Shown: in pieces, positions 1-13,300 of the stretch
How the letters are laid out: every line of letters begins with the position of its first letter
Numbering within the stretch: the stretch's first letter is position 1
Source: Sipunculus nudus
Taxonomy: Eukaryota; Annelida; Sipuncula; Golfingiida; Sipunculidae
DNA: 64,000 nt
Assembly (NCBI GenBank): GCA_026874595.1
Contig: CM049317.1
Span: forward strand, 17,757,382-17,821,381
Direction: 5' to 3'
The notes under the pieces: model-generated
Told to the model about the DNA's origin: nothing
Seen by the model: the letters and a program-made list of their open reading frames with translations, nothing else
Database searches by the model: none
Position numbers and translations under genes: made by a program

Positions 1-233
1 ATTCGTTGCCCCTTTGTCCTCAATGTTTTCTGAAACCGTACAATGTATGACACTGTGCCATACCTCATTTTAAAGGTTATTGTCTCCGCGATATGAGAAT
101 ACATTGTTTTTAATGTACATTTAATTTTGAGTGATTTTTCCGTTTTTACTCACTTGCGCCGAGATTAGACCGAGCACAGCCGAACTGCCATCGGCAATGA
201 CCGGTATGCGTGCATCGTGGTCTTTCAACCTCA
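1..233 (-). repeat. Dispersed repeat family R1, copy 1 (cut by window edge)
   Basis: Read on the minus strand, this stretch matches 9,830-10,073 and 47,700-47,940 on the plus strand. Shared landmarks in order are a GTTCGGCTGT-like block, AAAATCACTCAAAAT, TGTACATTAA, TCTCATATCG, ATGAGGTATGG, ACAGTGTCAT and finally the tail GAGAACATTGAGGACAAAG. The relation is seen directly; the class of element is unknown. No open frame is shared by the copies, so a non-autonomous element or SINE-like unit is plausible. The R1 tail lies at the window edge, so flanking duplications cannot be tested here. Confidence 0.75.
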
Positions 234-3217
234 AATACACGATTAAAGATTATTGTTCATATAAATAACGCTTGCTTTCAATTAGGGATCTGTGCATGTC
301 TGGCCTTTATTTGATCCAGGCTCTCACCCACATGCATAGTCAGTAAAAGTGAAAAACACATGTTTCTCTCTTTATAAAATGGAGGGTTCAGCCCAGGAGG
401 ATTAATGACAAAACCTAATTCAAGGGCCCAGTTTCAGGTACAGGGGTGGAGTGGTGGCGAGGGTTTCAGGTTTCAGAATTGGGTCTGATACGATGAAAAA
501 AAGGTTGCTGCGGCTTAAAACGGGATACGGAACCTCTGCATTAATATCCCATTGGGTCCACTTCTGCTAAACTTACGAGGTATGCATTTTTCTGTTTCTT
601 TCTTCCAGAACAGATTTCACAACGTACATTTAATTATTCTTTCATGTGTTCCTCTTATCAATCTATTCTTTATAGTCCAACGATAGAAACCAATCAAATA
701 TCATCAACAATCTGAATGATCCCGCGTCTCATTCCGGTGTGCAAAGTTAACATCACTGACCAGGTCTTCAAGGTAAACATATCGGGGTATGAATTTCTTG
801 CCACGAGCACAGCACCACAAAATTAAAGTAAAAACATGTATGTACATATCTTATTGATACAGTTACCCATTGAAAACCTATATTTTCTTTTAACTTTAGT
901 TTAAAAAATTAGCCAACATCCCATATCTCAGTTGATATATCTCCCCAACCCCGGTAAAAAGCCCGGTATACCGGGTTTATCAGCTAGTAGTTAATGCACG
1001 AAGACCACACCTCCAGTGACTCTTGGCCATCTGTTATACATAACCAACCAGTCATCCTTTACTCTCTGTGATTTACGCCACAGCTGGGCTATTCTGAGAA
1101 TGCCATATTGCACCCCTTATTTAACAAAATTATCCATATACTCCACAGAACTGAGAAATGTCTGCTTTGTCTTTTATACCAGTACTTCCCTTATCGAGAC
1201 ATGACTGATTACCAACGAATTAAAAAAAAATTCTTTCTGTCCTCGACTTTATAATTTTGTATAATGTATTTAAATCAGGCTTTATTTCATTCACTAAAGT
1301 AAAAATAAAAAAAAAATGGATGAATTCAAATAAAGCAATACTTTTACTTATTTTGAATTCAATAAATAAAACATAAATAAGAAATTTGGAAAAGTACAAA
1401 ACTTAACATATTTTTTATCATACATCAACGATAAAATTGAGTTTACTTCAGATTATAATTTAAGGAAATGTATTTTCTATAGAAAAATACACTTATAGGA
1501 TCATATATTCTGACATAAGAATCCATGGATATGCAATTGTATTATATTCTTCTGTTCAGATTAATTCCACCTACAATGGGAGACATATGTCTTTAAGTTT
1601 TTTGCTTGACAGCAGATAGTTAATAATAATCTGTCACAATTATTAACTGATATAATGCTGAAGTCCTTACCTGAGCATTGGCTGGTGGATTGTACCTTTC
1701 AATTTAATACTTTCATTCTGTTTTTCCTATAGTTGTCACAAAATATTTCTATAGGTTAAAACCGAACGCCAGTCAAAGCATGTCTGCATCGAGTACAGAG
1801 ACATATGATTATTTCCAGACGATGGATGTGTGCTTCCTTTATCTGCGGGAGCTATGATGACTACCCCAGTTCCAATCCGAAATTTGACTCACAGGTATTT
1901 CTAGTAAATTGCAGGGCTTAGTTTACATACTTTCCACAAGATGCTGAATATATACAGGTGTCCCTATGCCAATGAAGACCAAGAGGGTAATCCACGGCAG
2001 ATACACAGCTGTTTACTCTGAATCAGACCATGTTTTCCATCCCTCCCGAGCAGACAAGACTACAGAGCAGTGCCAGTGATGAGGGTACACAACCTTGAAG
2101 AATATATCTGTGGTATCCAAAGACAGCAGGCACGCCTGATCAACTGAGTACTAAGAGAGGCTCCTATTTCTTATTCCAGAAACTTATGGGGTCCTCAACA
2201 CACAAACTCAAGATCATCCCATTAATTTCCCCTTTCTGTGACACTTTATTTGCACACTGGTAAAATACACAGCGGAGGTGGCATGTACCAGAAATCCAAA
2301 CAATATTTATCTGGTCTGACTAGCCGGACTCATGTCTTGTCACTGATTAATTTGGTTTGATAACATGTAGAAAGAAACAGTACTAGGATGACTTTGCAGA
2401 GACCAGGTCATAGCTATGAATATCGTCTTTAATAGCCAATTTTTGTTACCTTATTTTATATTATAAATGTGAAGACGGTCTCTTTTATTAATGATATATT
2501 TTCAGAAATGTTGTACTTGAATTGCCCAGACAGAGAAGGGAACTCAGTTGTCATGATCAGCGGGGCCCTCCTTGGTCTCATAGCCAAATCCCTCCAACTG
2601 CCTAAATCCGGCGCTGGACACATTTCATGTGGTGCGACGTATAATAGACAAATATGCGTATAGAAAAATAAATTCTGTTTACCTGTGAATGTCCAAGATG
2701 AAGGTATGATGTTTACCCATTGGTTTGTTTGTTGGTAGATTGTTCGTTTGTTTTGTTTGTATGTTAGTAATTTTACGCAAAAAAGTTATAAACGGAGTTT
2801 GTATAAATTTTGTGGATGATTACTGGAACACTCAAGGGAAAGTGCATCATATTTGGGGGAAAATCTAGATGACCTTAAATAATTTTCGATTCCAATGATC
2901 ATATACAACACATTGTGACACAGTGCGATTTCTTTGCCGATTACTATACCGCCCCGTCGATAAGTATTAAGTCAATTATTTTTAGTATCTGCCAAGGTGA
3001 ATCTGTTGGGGGTATCGAGGAACTCGTCCGACTATACACTTGCCTTTCACAATAATAATTGTCACGTGATATATAACTACTTGTGGAGAATTTACACATC
3101 TTCATTCAGCCCCCTACTCTGGTGCATATTTCATGGATTATAAACCAGCCTACAAGTGTTCGGGCCGAAATCACAACTGCCAATCGAATCCAAAGAATAA
3201 ACTGCAAACAGTACACT
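234..3217. other. Unassigned non-coding stretch
   Basis: No open frame longer than about 65 codons and no recognisable domain. Base composition is AT-rich, particularly 1,200-1,500. I saw no convincing splice-bounded exon, tRNA or tandem repeat here. Confidence 0.5.
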
Positions 3218-3225
3218 GTTCGCAC

Positions 3226-3616
3226 TAGTGGTGTGCCGATTAATCGAATAAACCGATGATTGGTCGTTTTCTTTCAAAATCGATTAAATCAACTGCATTT
3301 TTGCAAAATCGATTATAACGATTATGGATGCACAGGCAAGGAATTTTATCCTGTCCGAGATATACGAGCACAAGGTAACGAACAGCATCAAAACGAAACC
3401 TTGCGCAGCCAACAACCGTCCGACGCCAAGTCGACCGTTGATGCGGGTGGATTGATGGTTTCATTATGAATACCGGGTCAATATTTTAAGTACTAGTTTA
3501 CATCAGATTCCAGGATGATAAAGAAAATACATAAAATAATCGATTAATAATCGCTTATCGGTCGTTTTAATTATTTTAATCATCGATTATGATTTTAAAA
3601 CCAATTCCTACCACTG
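3226..3616. mobile_element. hAT-type MITE (391 bp)
   Basis: The ends are TAGTGGTGTGCC on the left and, reading inward from the right, CAGTGGTAGGAA, a typical hAT terminal form. Flanking 8-bp sequences are GTTCGCAC (3,218-3,225) and GTTCGTAC (3,617-3,624), a 7/8 target-site duplication. Both ends carry ATCGATTA-type subterminal motifs (3,240-3,320 and 3,538-3,590), usual for hAT elements. The interior has only short frames of about 70 codons on opposite strands, so no transposase is encoded; the element is non-autonomous. hAT assignment follows from TSD length and end sequence. Confidence 0.8.
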
Positions 3617-4272
3617 GTTCGTACGCCTTCTGGACAAAAACATATGTACCAGAAAATGTAAGTCTTATTTGACTTGTAAGATTTTTTCTATGACTTCCCA
3701 GCAATGCTAAACGTTTGATCGAAACATCGCACTCAAGTAGAACAGGTGTGCTAACGTCATTTGATTGGTTCGATTACCTTGATTATTATTCATGAAATAG
3801 ACGACAAAGAGGGTAGTGGAATCAAGATCTGTGGAAGCGTTATTTACAGGGATTGCACAAATGGTAAAACAACTAATGTAGTCATGGCTCAGGTGTTGGC
3901 GTTCGGCAGTGTCTTGAATCGGAGGACACTGGACAACCCTGACATACGGCGATAAAAGGGGCCCAATTACCTATAAAGCATGTTGAATTGACAAAACAAA
4001 AAATATCTTTTTCCCTTAAAAATGAATCTGTACCTTTAAAAATATTGCCTTGAAACCGTTTGCTTACTCATGTAAACAAGTGTAAAAAACAGTGGACCAG
4101 GCACGATCACAGGTGTCAACATAAACACAGGGATTGGGTTGTGTGCATCGTGCAGCCACAACACGTGTCAATCAGGAGATGCCCCGACTGGCTTGGGCCT
4201 GAAATGTAACATATGTTCCCGCTGGCTGAAATACCGCGTATTACGTCTCACAATCGGACCTCCGGTCGCGCG
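3617..4272. other. Unassigned non-coding stretch
   Basis: Only frames of about 60 codons. No domain, RNA gene or clear repeat seen. Confidence 0.45.
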
Positions 4273-4397
4273 GCCTTGTTATGGTAAACAGACACACGTG
4301 GACTGTGTTCACCAACACGCAGACTCATAACAAGGTTTTAAACAGCCCGTATGCGAGGTACTGAGACTGTGCGCTGGAATGGTTTTGCTGGGAAACT
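4273..4397 (+). repeat. Dispersed repeat R4, copy 1
   Basis: Matches 28,967-29,089 in the same orientation. Shared blocks are CTTGTTATG, ACACACGTGGACTGTGTT, CATAACAA, then GTGCGC and GCTGGGAAAC/GCTGGGGAAAC with similar spacing. CTTGTTATG and CATAACAAG are reverse complements, so the first part can fold as a hairpin. Function and class are unknown. Confidence 0.55.
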
Positions 4398-4865
4398 TAT
4401 GTATATAGCAAAATGAACTGACAGTGTGAAAGAATAGGCACAATACTGCTCCTTTTTATGTCTCTTAAAAAATAATTAGCTTTACAAGACAGTTATTTAA
4501 GAGGTCCCTAAGAATTTTCTCTAAAACGGATTGTTGTGTATACATGCAGAGTTTGGGTACCCTGATACTTTTGTCGTTTTGACGCATTCTTTTTGGTAAT
4601 TTGCAAAATTCATCCATTTGAAGAAAACAGAAATAACAAGAACTTATGATGATATTTGATTAAACAGTATGTCTAGACCCACATTAGGTCCAAAATGTTG
4701 TGCTATTGATGATAGGGCCACAACGGAATTTAATGTTTTCCCCAAAAAACAATACACTACGTCACAAGAAAAAGTTGTAGAGAAGTGACTGATGTTACTC
4801 ATTGTAGCCTTATAGTAATATTTACGTTTCACTGCAGGGTATTCAATAGATCTGCCCTTACATGT

Positions 4866-5151
4866 ATATATGTTACAGTCAATGTGTAAAAACAGTCAAT
4901 TTGTAAATTGTCTGAAATTTTCAGTCAATGAACAAATTGCCTGATTCACTCAGGAACATAAATTTATAAAATGACTGAAATTTTCAGGCATTTTACAAAT
5001 TGACTGTAAAATCAGTCTGTTTATTTGACACATTGACTGAATCGATATGGAAAAGTCTGTTGTTTCATATATCTCATTATTGTGAATCAAACATTGTCAT
5101 GTAGTATAACCAGCTACTTGACTGATTTTACACATGGACTGTAACATATAT
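4866..5151. mobile_element. MITE with about 35-bp terminal inverted repeats (286 bp)
   Basis: The left end ATATATGTTACAGTC (from 4,866) is mirrored by the right end at 5,112-5,151. Over the outer 30 bases the arms agree at about 28 positions. Inside, CAGTCAAT/ATTGACTG and CTGAAATTTTCAG motifs form further inverted repeats, so much of the element can fold back. No open frame is present. The insertion lies in TATA-rich sequence, so the target duplication (TA or TATA) cannot be fixed. Superfamily unassigned; Tc1/mariner-like would fit a TA target. Confidence 0.75.
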
Positions 5152-6008
5152 TTATATACACTAGTCAAAAGATCAAGTGGAGTAACCCATTTACACCCTA
5201 TGAATCAATAGGCTGGGGGGGGGGGTAGACTTTACTTGCCCACTTAGCGAGTCAAGTGTGAAGACCCTAGCCTATGACTCTTAGCCAAGTCATTAAGTGG
5301 GTTTAGTAGCTGGGGTCCCAGCGCAATATAAGGATATAGATGATATTAAGCACAGTCGAAGCTTAGTAGCCACTAGCCAGGAACTCTCCGTATCTTTAGT
5401 GAAACGCTTACCCAAAGACTGGCAGTATATTTATGTTTTGGTTTATTAATAATAATCATTAAAACTCGGTCAGATCTTTCGGCTTTTCTGGTGATGTAAA
5501 ACTAAATGTATGTCATGTTATATTTGATCTGTGAGAGTAATACTACAGTATATGTCTTGGATAAATATCGTCAGAAGGGTATATCCCATGAATGTTATTA
5601 ATTCATAATCCCCTACAATATTTCCTTTCCAGTTCCAATTATGATTAATTTTGTAGTCATCAGTCATTTTTAAGAAATAGTAATATACAGAGAAATTGAT
5701 TTTCACCTTTAATAAAATGGCGTTTGCGTAGGATCTCAAGTGCGAAGGTTTAAGAAACACAGGTCCTAATGTATATAGTATATTTATAAGTCTAGTTTAT
5801 GGCACACCTCATATTTTATTTATTATGTCATTTTAACACCAGTAAGAGATGAATGTCTCTTTTTCCTGGAGAAGTTTTCTGGCCGATATATGACACGCAT
5901 TGACGCCTCTGTGCTGGAAGCCATTCATGGTCCGTGAATAATAAAATGTGTATTTTGACAATTTTGAACGCCCATTATATCACAGCGAAATATTCATATA
6001 CAACAAGA
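5152..6008. other. Unassigned non-coding stretch
   Basis: Contains a run of 12 or more G near 5,214 and otherwise anonymous AT-rich DNA. The longest frame is 80 codons with no recognisable motif. Confidence 0.45.
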
Positions 6009-6430
6009 TATATGTATTCTCAGGAATGCAGGCCTCCGCAACGTGGCCGGTCCTTATTGTGGGATGCTCCCTAAAAAGTATTTGCATTTACGTATTAGCC
6101 CATATTCCCGGGTTCGTTCGTGCAGAAGTTCCCACCAACCAGTGTCTGCATTCATTTATTCGGTCTATATACCTAGGTTAATTCGCGCATAAATGACTGT
6201 ACATTTGTGAATATTCTTGAAATCCCTACCTGGACCTGGACAATGTCGGAGAGCCACACCAAACTCTAATCGGTTCTTCACTGGCCCATTCCCGAGGCGC
6301 CCTGCAAATTACATGGGATTCCGTTCAAGATTGCGGGAGTTATAATGTGGACAAACACACAAACAAATACCGGTAAACACAAACACAGTGAACTAATACA
6401 CGAATACCCTGCTGGCGGAGGAATAAATTG
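6009..6430 (-). repeat. Foldback pair, left arm
   Basis: The reverse complement of this arm matches 6,720-7,034. In the minus reading it runs from a block near CTGGCGGAGG through repeated TTTGTGTTTG blocks and CAATCTTGAACGGAATC to GCGGAGGCCTGCAT and GAGAATACATAT. It also resembles a repeat common in marine invertebrate genomes that ends in GCGGAGGYCTGC (general knowledge, not searched). No coding potential survives. Confidence 0.7.
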
Positions 6431-6719
6431 TTCAGGCTTATTCCAGATCTGACTCAAATATGTAAGTTTGTCAGGTGTTAAGTCATTTCAGTCATTTTTA
6501 ATCACTAGCTATATATATGCTGCATGGCCAGATCTGTTTGACTGTTATATTGACGCCACGAAACAGGATAAAAGCACCTTAACGTTTTCTCCGTCTACTG
6601 GTGGTGGTCTCTCTTTGATGCACACTGATTGAGATTGTTTCTACAATTATCGCCTCCACAAAAAAGGCGGACCTGTTCCTCGCGCGGCCAGAATCAGTTA
6701 CACAGGTTGCTTTGATATT

Positions 6720-7034
6720 TGCCGCGGCCAGGAGGGTAAGCGTTCGGTCCTGTTTGTGTTTGTGTTTATGTCTGTGAGTTTGTGTGTTTGTTTACAACTA
6801 AACTCATGCAATCCTGGACGGAATCTCATGAAATTCCAGGGCATTCCGGTTAGATTTTTGGGTGGATCCGGATCCAGGAAAGTCATCAAAGAAAAAGAAA
6901 TCACTCACTTATGCACGAATAATCTTTGGAATATGGGCCAAAAAAGTGAATGAAAGCTCGGGTTGCGGAGTACCAAAATTAGGACCGCCCTCATAGCGGA
7001 GGCCTGCATCAATGAGAATACATATTTCTAGTTT
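6720..7034 (+). repeat. Foldback pair, right arm
   Basis: Plus-strand partner of 6,009-6,430. Landmarks are the GTTTGTGTTTGTGTTTATG block, GCAATCCTGGACGGAATC, GGATCCGGATCC, AGGACCGCC, GCGGAGGCCTGCAT and GAGAATACATAT. About 290 bp of unrelated spacer separates the arms. This is either two inverted insertions of one repeat or one foldback element; the matching outer borders near 6,009 and 7,034 favour a single unit. Confidence 0.7.
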
Positions 7035-9464
7035 ATAACTTCAACCATAAATATGATAAACTGCACTTGGTTTCGGGGAACCAATACTTTATTGATATAT
7101 CGGTTAACTGAAACTTCAGTTACAGCCGAGGATGTATCTCGATCTGTATATCAAAGATTTATGATTTTGCTTAAAAGTGTCATTCACCCACTTTTGAAAA
7201 AAAAAGAATTTATGTGATTTCTGGTTTCTTCTGTGTATGTATTAATGATTTATGGGTAATTTTGGTTGTGAAAAGGTCTTATAAGGCCTTCGTGAAGGAT
7301 GTGTGAACCTTTATATCAACAACATGTTTGTAAACAACGCAATGTTGACAAACGGGAAAAGCATGTAACCTTAGGTGGTAAAGTGCATATATATAGAAAT
7401 AGAAAGGTCGCACAAACTCATATTTGCAAAGTTCTGGCTTATCTGCCCTTGTTGATGAATTTGATTATTTGGCGGGTCCCCATGTATTATAAACATGTTG
7501 ATATTAACATGACAAGCTACCTGCATGTGTGCGGTGTTATCCACGGTTTCTGGCCTATTTTTATAAAAGCTGCAAGTGATTACCTTCAGTTTATAATGGC
7601 TGATAGGTGACCAGGCCCATTTAAAGAGCAATGTTTCTGCTTAAGTGTTCATCAAGCCGACCTTTTTTTATTTCAAATGAATTCTATTGTCAAGTGTATA
7701 TATGCACGCAGCAAACACCTTCAACACAGTAGAGATGATTGAATGTCACTTCAATATGATGAAGAGGTAGAATAATGAACAGCCAGTTTAACAAACTGCA
7801 GGTATGCCACCTGCAAACATCACTAGCATATAAAAGTGTGTCTGAACTGAAAGCAAAGCAAAACGGTTTCATATAACTTATTAAGTTGGCTAATGTATTA
7901 TATCAGATTATTGTTGGATATGAGCAGTCAAAGTTTAGAAGCAGACCAGAAGATATTGGACCCATAGAAAAGTGACTATAATGAATTTTCACTGCGTTAA
8001 ACTAAGTGAACATTGAGGGTGGGGCACGAAGTATCCAGGGGGCATCCCGAACGAGGGAGATCACAAAAAGAAAAAAATAATAATAAAAATAAGGGATAGG
8101 GAGGCGAAATCAAGATTGCTAGCCCTGTAGGCTTAACTAAAATTTTCATTAAATATAAAAAAAAAATATCTTTAACATTTCATACAAGGGGGACCATATG
8201 TCATCAAGTAAGGAGACTACATTTATAACAGGATTTTTAATGACTTTTAGTATATTTTATGTGAACAAACACTAAAGGTATTGAATGAGAATTTTTTTGG
8301 TGATTAATGTTGAAAAAAGCACTGTTGCGGCCCGGGGCAACTTCACACCAGATGTCGTTACCACACAACGACCGTGAATTGTTGAATACTTGTTGATTTG
8401 AAAAAAAAAACTGTGATGATGTAGTTTCCATGGCCTACATCTACGCTCTTCAATGCAATTTTTTTCACCAACGCGAATGTTGTGCTTAGAAGCCCCAGTG
8501 CATTATGGGATATGAGTCCTTTATCCACAATCCATAATATCTCCGTCGCCGATTTTTGCTCAGACGATGTCCTGGGTGACGTTGTGTCAAGTGCTGTGAA
8601 CTCTCGGCCTTTGCCCTCCAACAATTCGTTTAACTGTTATCTTTTCATTGTTTTCCTATCAGACCTGATGATAAAAGTCATTGATTTTTTTTCTGTCCTG
8701 ATAACACCGATTATAGTTCGTTGACATATCTAGCAGATGTATGATAATTGTGATATGTTTTCACACAGTTTGACAGTCGCACAGTAACGCATCGCGCTTC
8801 ATAGGGTCAATAAACGTGTTGTATATCACTTTTATATGACCACACTAGCTCGGCAACCGGTCCTTTTAATGGGACCGGGAGTATGTATCAAAAGAGGAAT
8901 GTTGGTAATTTTTTTTATCTATAAAAGTTAAAATAAAATATAGATTTTCAGTTTGATGCTGTCATAATAGAATATGTACTTTTTTACATTTATTTTGTGG
9001 CGCTGTACTCGTGGCACGAAATAAGACCTGGTCAATGATGATGTTTATCTTTGCGGAACGGAAAGGGACGCGGGGGCAATCAAATTTTTGAAGATCTTTG
9101 ATTGGTAACATATATTATTGTTATTAGACGTTTAAAGGATACATCGGTGTAAGGAAGATATTACAGATGAACTTAGCGTGTTTTAAGGGAAGTAAGCTGA
9201 AAGAAAGAAACAGGAAAATGCATACCTCATTGGGAGCAGAAGGAATTCAAGGCGGCTGCAACCTTTTCCTTTCAGAAAGGATTTCACACCAATTTTCCGG
9301 ACTGTGAGACCCTTTTTTATGTTTTGTCGATGGACCCTTCTTTTCCCTTAAATCCTGGATCTACCCCTGAGAAGGCCTTCCCAGTGTGCGGTGATATATA
9401 ACACTTCAACTGACATTTTTGTCAGAAAGTAGATGGCAAATGTAAAAGAGATCGAATATTCTAA
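7035..9464. other. Unassigned non-coding stretch
   Basis: The longest frames, about 103 codons near 7.3-7.6 kb, occur on both strands over the same bases and have no recognisable domain. At 9,230-9,365 there is a weak match (CCGGACTGTGAGACCC, then CCTGGATCTACCCCT) to the MITE at 14,769-14,981. An R1-unrelated palindrome, CCGGTCC...GGGACCGG, sits near 8,860. No gene called. Confidence 0.4.
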
Positions 9465-9722
9465 ATGATGTGTTTTGTGTGTACTAAATGATGTATTTAA
9501 GGTTGGATATCCCTCAGTGTAAGGATTACTGTGTTTTTAGGAACTAATTGATGTATTTAAGGAGGAAAACCACTAACAGTAAGAAATTATGTGTTCTGTA
9601 GGGACTAAATGACAAATATAAGGTGGGAAACTATTCAATCTAAGGAATTTTATTGTAGGGAATATAAATGCTGTATTTAAATTGAAAAACCACTCAAAGA
9701 AAGGAAACAGAGTTCAGTAAAT
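9465..9722 (+). repeat. Degenerate tandem repeat, about 65-bp unit, four copies
   Basis: The phrase ACTAAATGATGTATTTAAGG recurs in diverged form at about 9,483, 9,544, 9,604 and 9,665. It is followed each time by a GGAAAACCACTCA-like block and AAGGAATTATGTG-like block. Divergence between copies is high, so the array looks old. Confidence 0.6.
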
Positions 9723-9829
9723 GAAATTTTGATTGAAACCATGAGTGCTTATAAGAGACAGAACTGTTTGTCACAGGTGGGTCGGTGACTGGGTCATACA
9801 TGCTTAAATCCGTCACTGACAGCAGGGGT

Positions 9830-10073
9830 TATTCTTATGCACGATAAACCCTAATCCTATCGCAGGCTTTCGGTCCTTTCCGAGGGCATAACGGTTGTTT
9901 TCGATGGTAACATGTACGCAATTAAAAAAACACACGCAAAAATCACTCAAAATGGTGTGTATATTAAAACTTGTTTATTTTCATATCGGCAAGGACCCTA
10001 CGGGAACAATCGCCTTTAAAATGAGGTAATGTACAGTGTCATTACGCAATGCGGTTTCAGAGAACATTGAGGA
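9830..10073 (+). repeat. Dispersed repeat family R1, copy 2
   Basis: Plus-strand copy matching 1-233 (inverted) and 47,700-47,940. It carries AAAATCACTCAAAATGGTGT, TTTTCATATCGGC, AAAATGAGGTAATGTACAGT and the shared tail GAGAACATTGAGGACAAAG. Confidence 0.75.
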
Positions 10074-10377
10074 CAAAGCTGGAGCAACTTACTTTTATAA
10101 CTATTAGATGCCATGTTTGCCTCTAAAATAAATTACCGTTGACTTTGCATTAACTGAAATTCAGGATCCATTTCCTGAAAGAAAAACATCTGTTCCTTTT
10201 ATTTTCAATTAACACCATGCATAATGCGTGATTTGTTAGCAATCTTTGAGCGATATCTTTGAGCATTGCCAACTCGGCAGTGACGTCAGCCATAGGAAAA
10301 CCAACTGAGACTGTGTTATCCAGATGTCATCAAAGGCATAATGTATCTGACACTGTGAATCAAAAGGATAAAACATG

Positions 10378-13300
10378 CATTACTCATACCAGCCCATCAC
10401 ATCACATATACCTGCCCATAACACCACATCACATATACCAGCCCATCATACCACATCACATATACCTGCCCATAACACCACATCACATATACCAGCCCAT
10501 CATACCACATCACATATACCAGCCGATCACATCACATCACATATACCAGCCCATCACATATACCAGCCCATCACATTACATCATATATGCCAGCCTATCA
10601 CATCACATATACCAGCCCATCACATCACATCACATATACCAGCGCATCACATCACATCACATATACCAGCCCATCCCATCACATCACATATACCTGCCCA
10701 TAACACCAAATCACATATACCAGCCCGTAACACCTCATCATATATACCAACCCATCACATCACATCAGATATACCAGCCCATCACATCACATCACATACA
10801 CCAGCCCATCACATCATTTCACATATAATAGCCCATCACCTCACATTACATATACCACCCCATCACACCACATCACATATACCAGCGCATCACATTCCAT
10901 CATATGTACCAGCCCATCACATCACATCACATATACCAACCCATCACATCACATCACACATACCAGCCCATCACATCACATCACATATTACAGCCCTTCA
11001 CATCACATCACTAATACCAGCGAATCACATCACATCACATATTCTAGCCCATCACATCACAGCACATTTACCAACCCATCATATCGCATCACATATACCA
11101 GCCCACCACATCACATCACATATTCCAGCCCATCACCTCACATCACGTTTACTAGCCCATCATATCACATCACATCACATATACCAGCCCGTCACATTAC
11201 ATCATATATACCAGCCCAACACCTCACATCACATATACCAGCTCATCACATCACATATACCTGCCCATCACATCACATATACCAGCCCATCACATATACC
11301 AGCCCGTCACATTACATCATATATACCAGCCCATCACATCACATCACATATACCAGCCCATCACATCACATCATATATACCAGCCTATCACATCACATAT
11401 ACCAGCCCATCCCATCACATCACATATACCAGCCCATAAGACCACATCACATATACCAGCCCATAACACCACATCACATATACCAGCCCATCACATCTCA
11501 TCACATATACCAGCCCATCACATCACATCACATATACCAGCCTATCACATCACATCACATATACCAACCCATCACATCACATAACATATACCAGCCCATC
11601 ACATCAAATCACATATACCAGCCCATCACATCACATCATATGTACCAGCCCATCACATCACATATACCAGCCCATCACATCACATCACATACACCAGCCC
11701 ATCACATCATTTCACATATACCAGCCCATCACCTCACATCACATATACCAGCCCATCACATCACATCACAAATGCCAGCCCATCACCTCACATCACATAT
11801 ACCAGCTCATCACATCACATATACCTGCCAATCACATCACATCATATACACCTGCCCATCACATATACCAGCCCGTCACATTACATCATATATACCAGCC
11901 TATCACATCACATATACCAGCCCATCACATCACATCACATATACCAGCCCATCACATCACATCACATATACCAGCCCATCACATCACATATACCAGCCAA
12001 CATCACATCACATATACCAACCCATCACATCACATCACATATACCAGCCTATCACGTCACATCACATATACCAGCCGATCACATTACATCATATATACCA
12101 GCCTATCACATCACATATACCAGCCCATCACATCACATCACATATACCAGCCCATCACATCACATCACATATACCAGCCCATCACATCACATATACCAGC
12201 CAACATCACATCACATATACCAACCCATCACATCACATAAACCAGCCCATCACATCACAGCACATATACCAGCCCATCACATCACATCACATATACCAGC
12301 CCATCCCATCACATCACATATACCTGCCCATAACACCACATCACATATACCAGCCCATAACACCACATCACATATACCAGCCCGTCACATCACATCACAT
12401 ATACCAGCCCATCACATCACATCACACATACCAGCTCATCACATCACATATACCAGCCCATCACATCACATCACAAATACCAGCCCATCACCTCACATCA
12501 CAAATACCAGCCCATCACCTCACATCACATATACCAGCTCATCACATCACATATACCTGCCAATCACATCACATCATATATACCTGCCCATCAGATATAC
12601 CAGCCCGTCACATTACATCATATATACCAGCCTATCACATCACATATACCAGCCCATCACATCACATCACATATACCAGCCCATTACATCACATCACATA
12701 TACCAGCCCATCACATCACATATACCAGCCAACATCACATCACATATACCAACCCATCACATCACATCACATATACCAGCCTATCACGTCACATCACATA
12801 TACCAGCCGATCACATTACATCATATATACCAGCCTATCACATCACATATACCAGCCCATCACATCACATCACATATACCAGCCCATCACATCACATCAC
12901 ATATACCAGCCCATCACATCACATATACCAGCCAACATCACATCACATATACCAACCCATCACATCACATCACATAAACCAGCCCATCACATCACAGCAC
13001 ATATACCAGCCCATCACATCACATCACATATACCAGCCCATCCCATCACATCACATATACCTGCCCATAACACCACATCACATATACCAGCCCATAACAC
13101 CACATCACATATACCAGCCCATCACATCACATCACATATACCAGCCCATCACATCACATCACATATACCAGCCCATCACATCACATCACATATACCAGCC
13201 CATCACATCACATCACATATACCAACCCATCACATCACATAACATATACCAGCCCATCACATCACATCACATATACCAGCCCATCACATCACATCATATG

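Noticed and set aside
7299-7631. Overlapping 103- and 86-codon frames on opposite strands
   Set aside because: Neither has a recognisable motif, and both cover the same bases, as expected from low-stop random sequence.
11640-12977. 445-codon plus-strand open frame
   Set aside because: Entirely within the 27-bp minisatellite; translates to a 9-residue repeat that changes register with each pentamer gain or loss, with no non-repeat domain.
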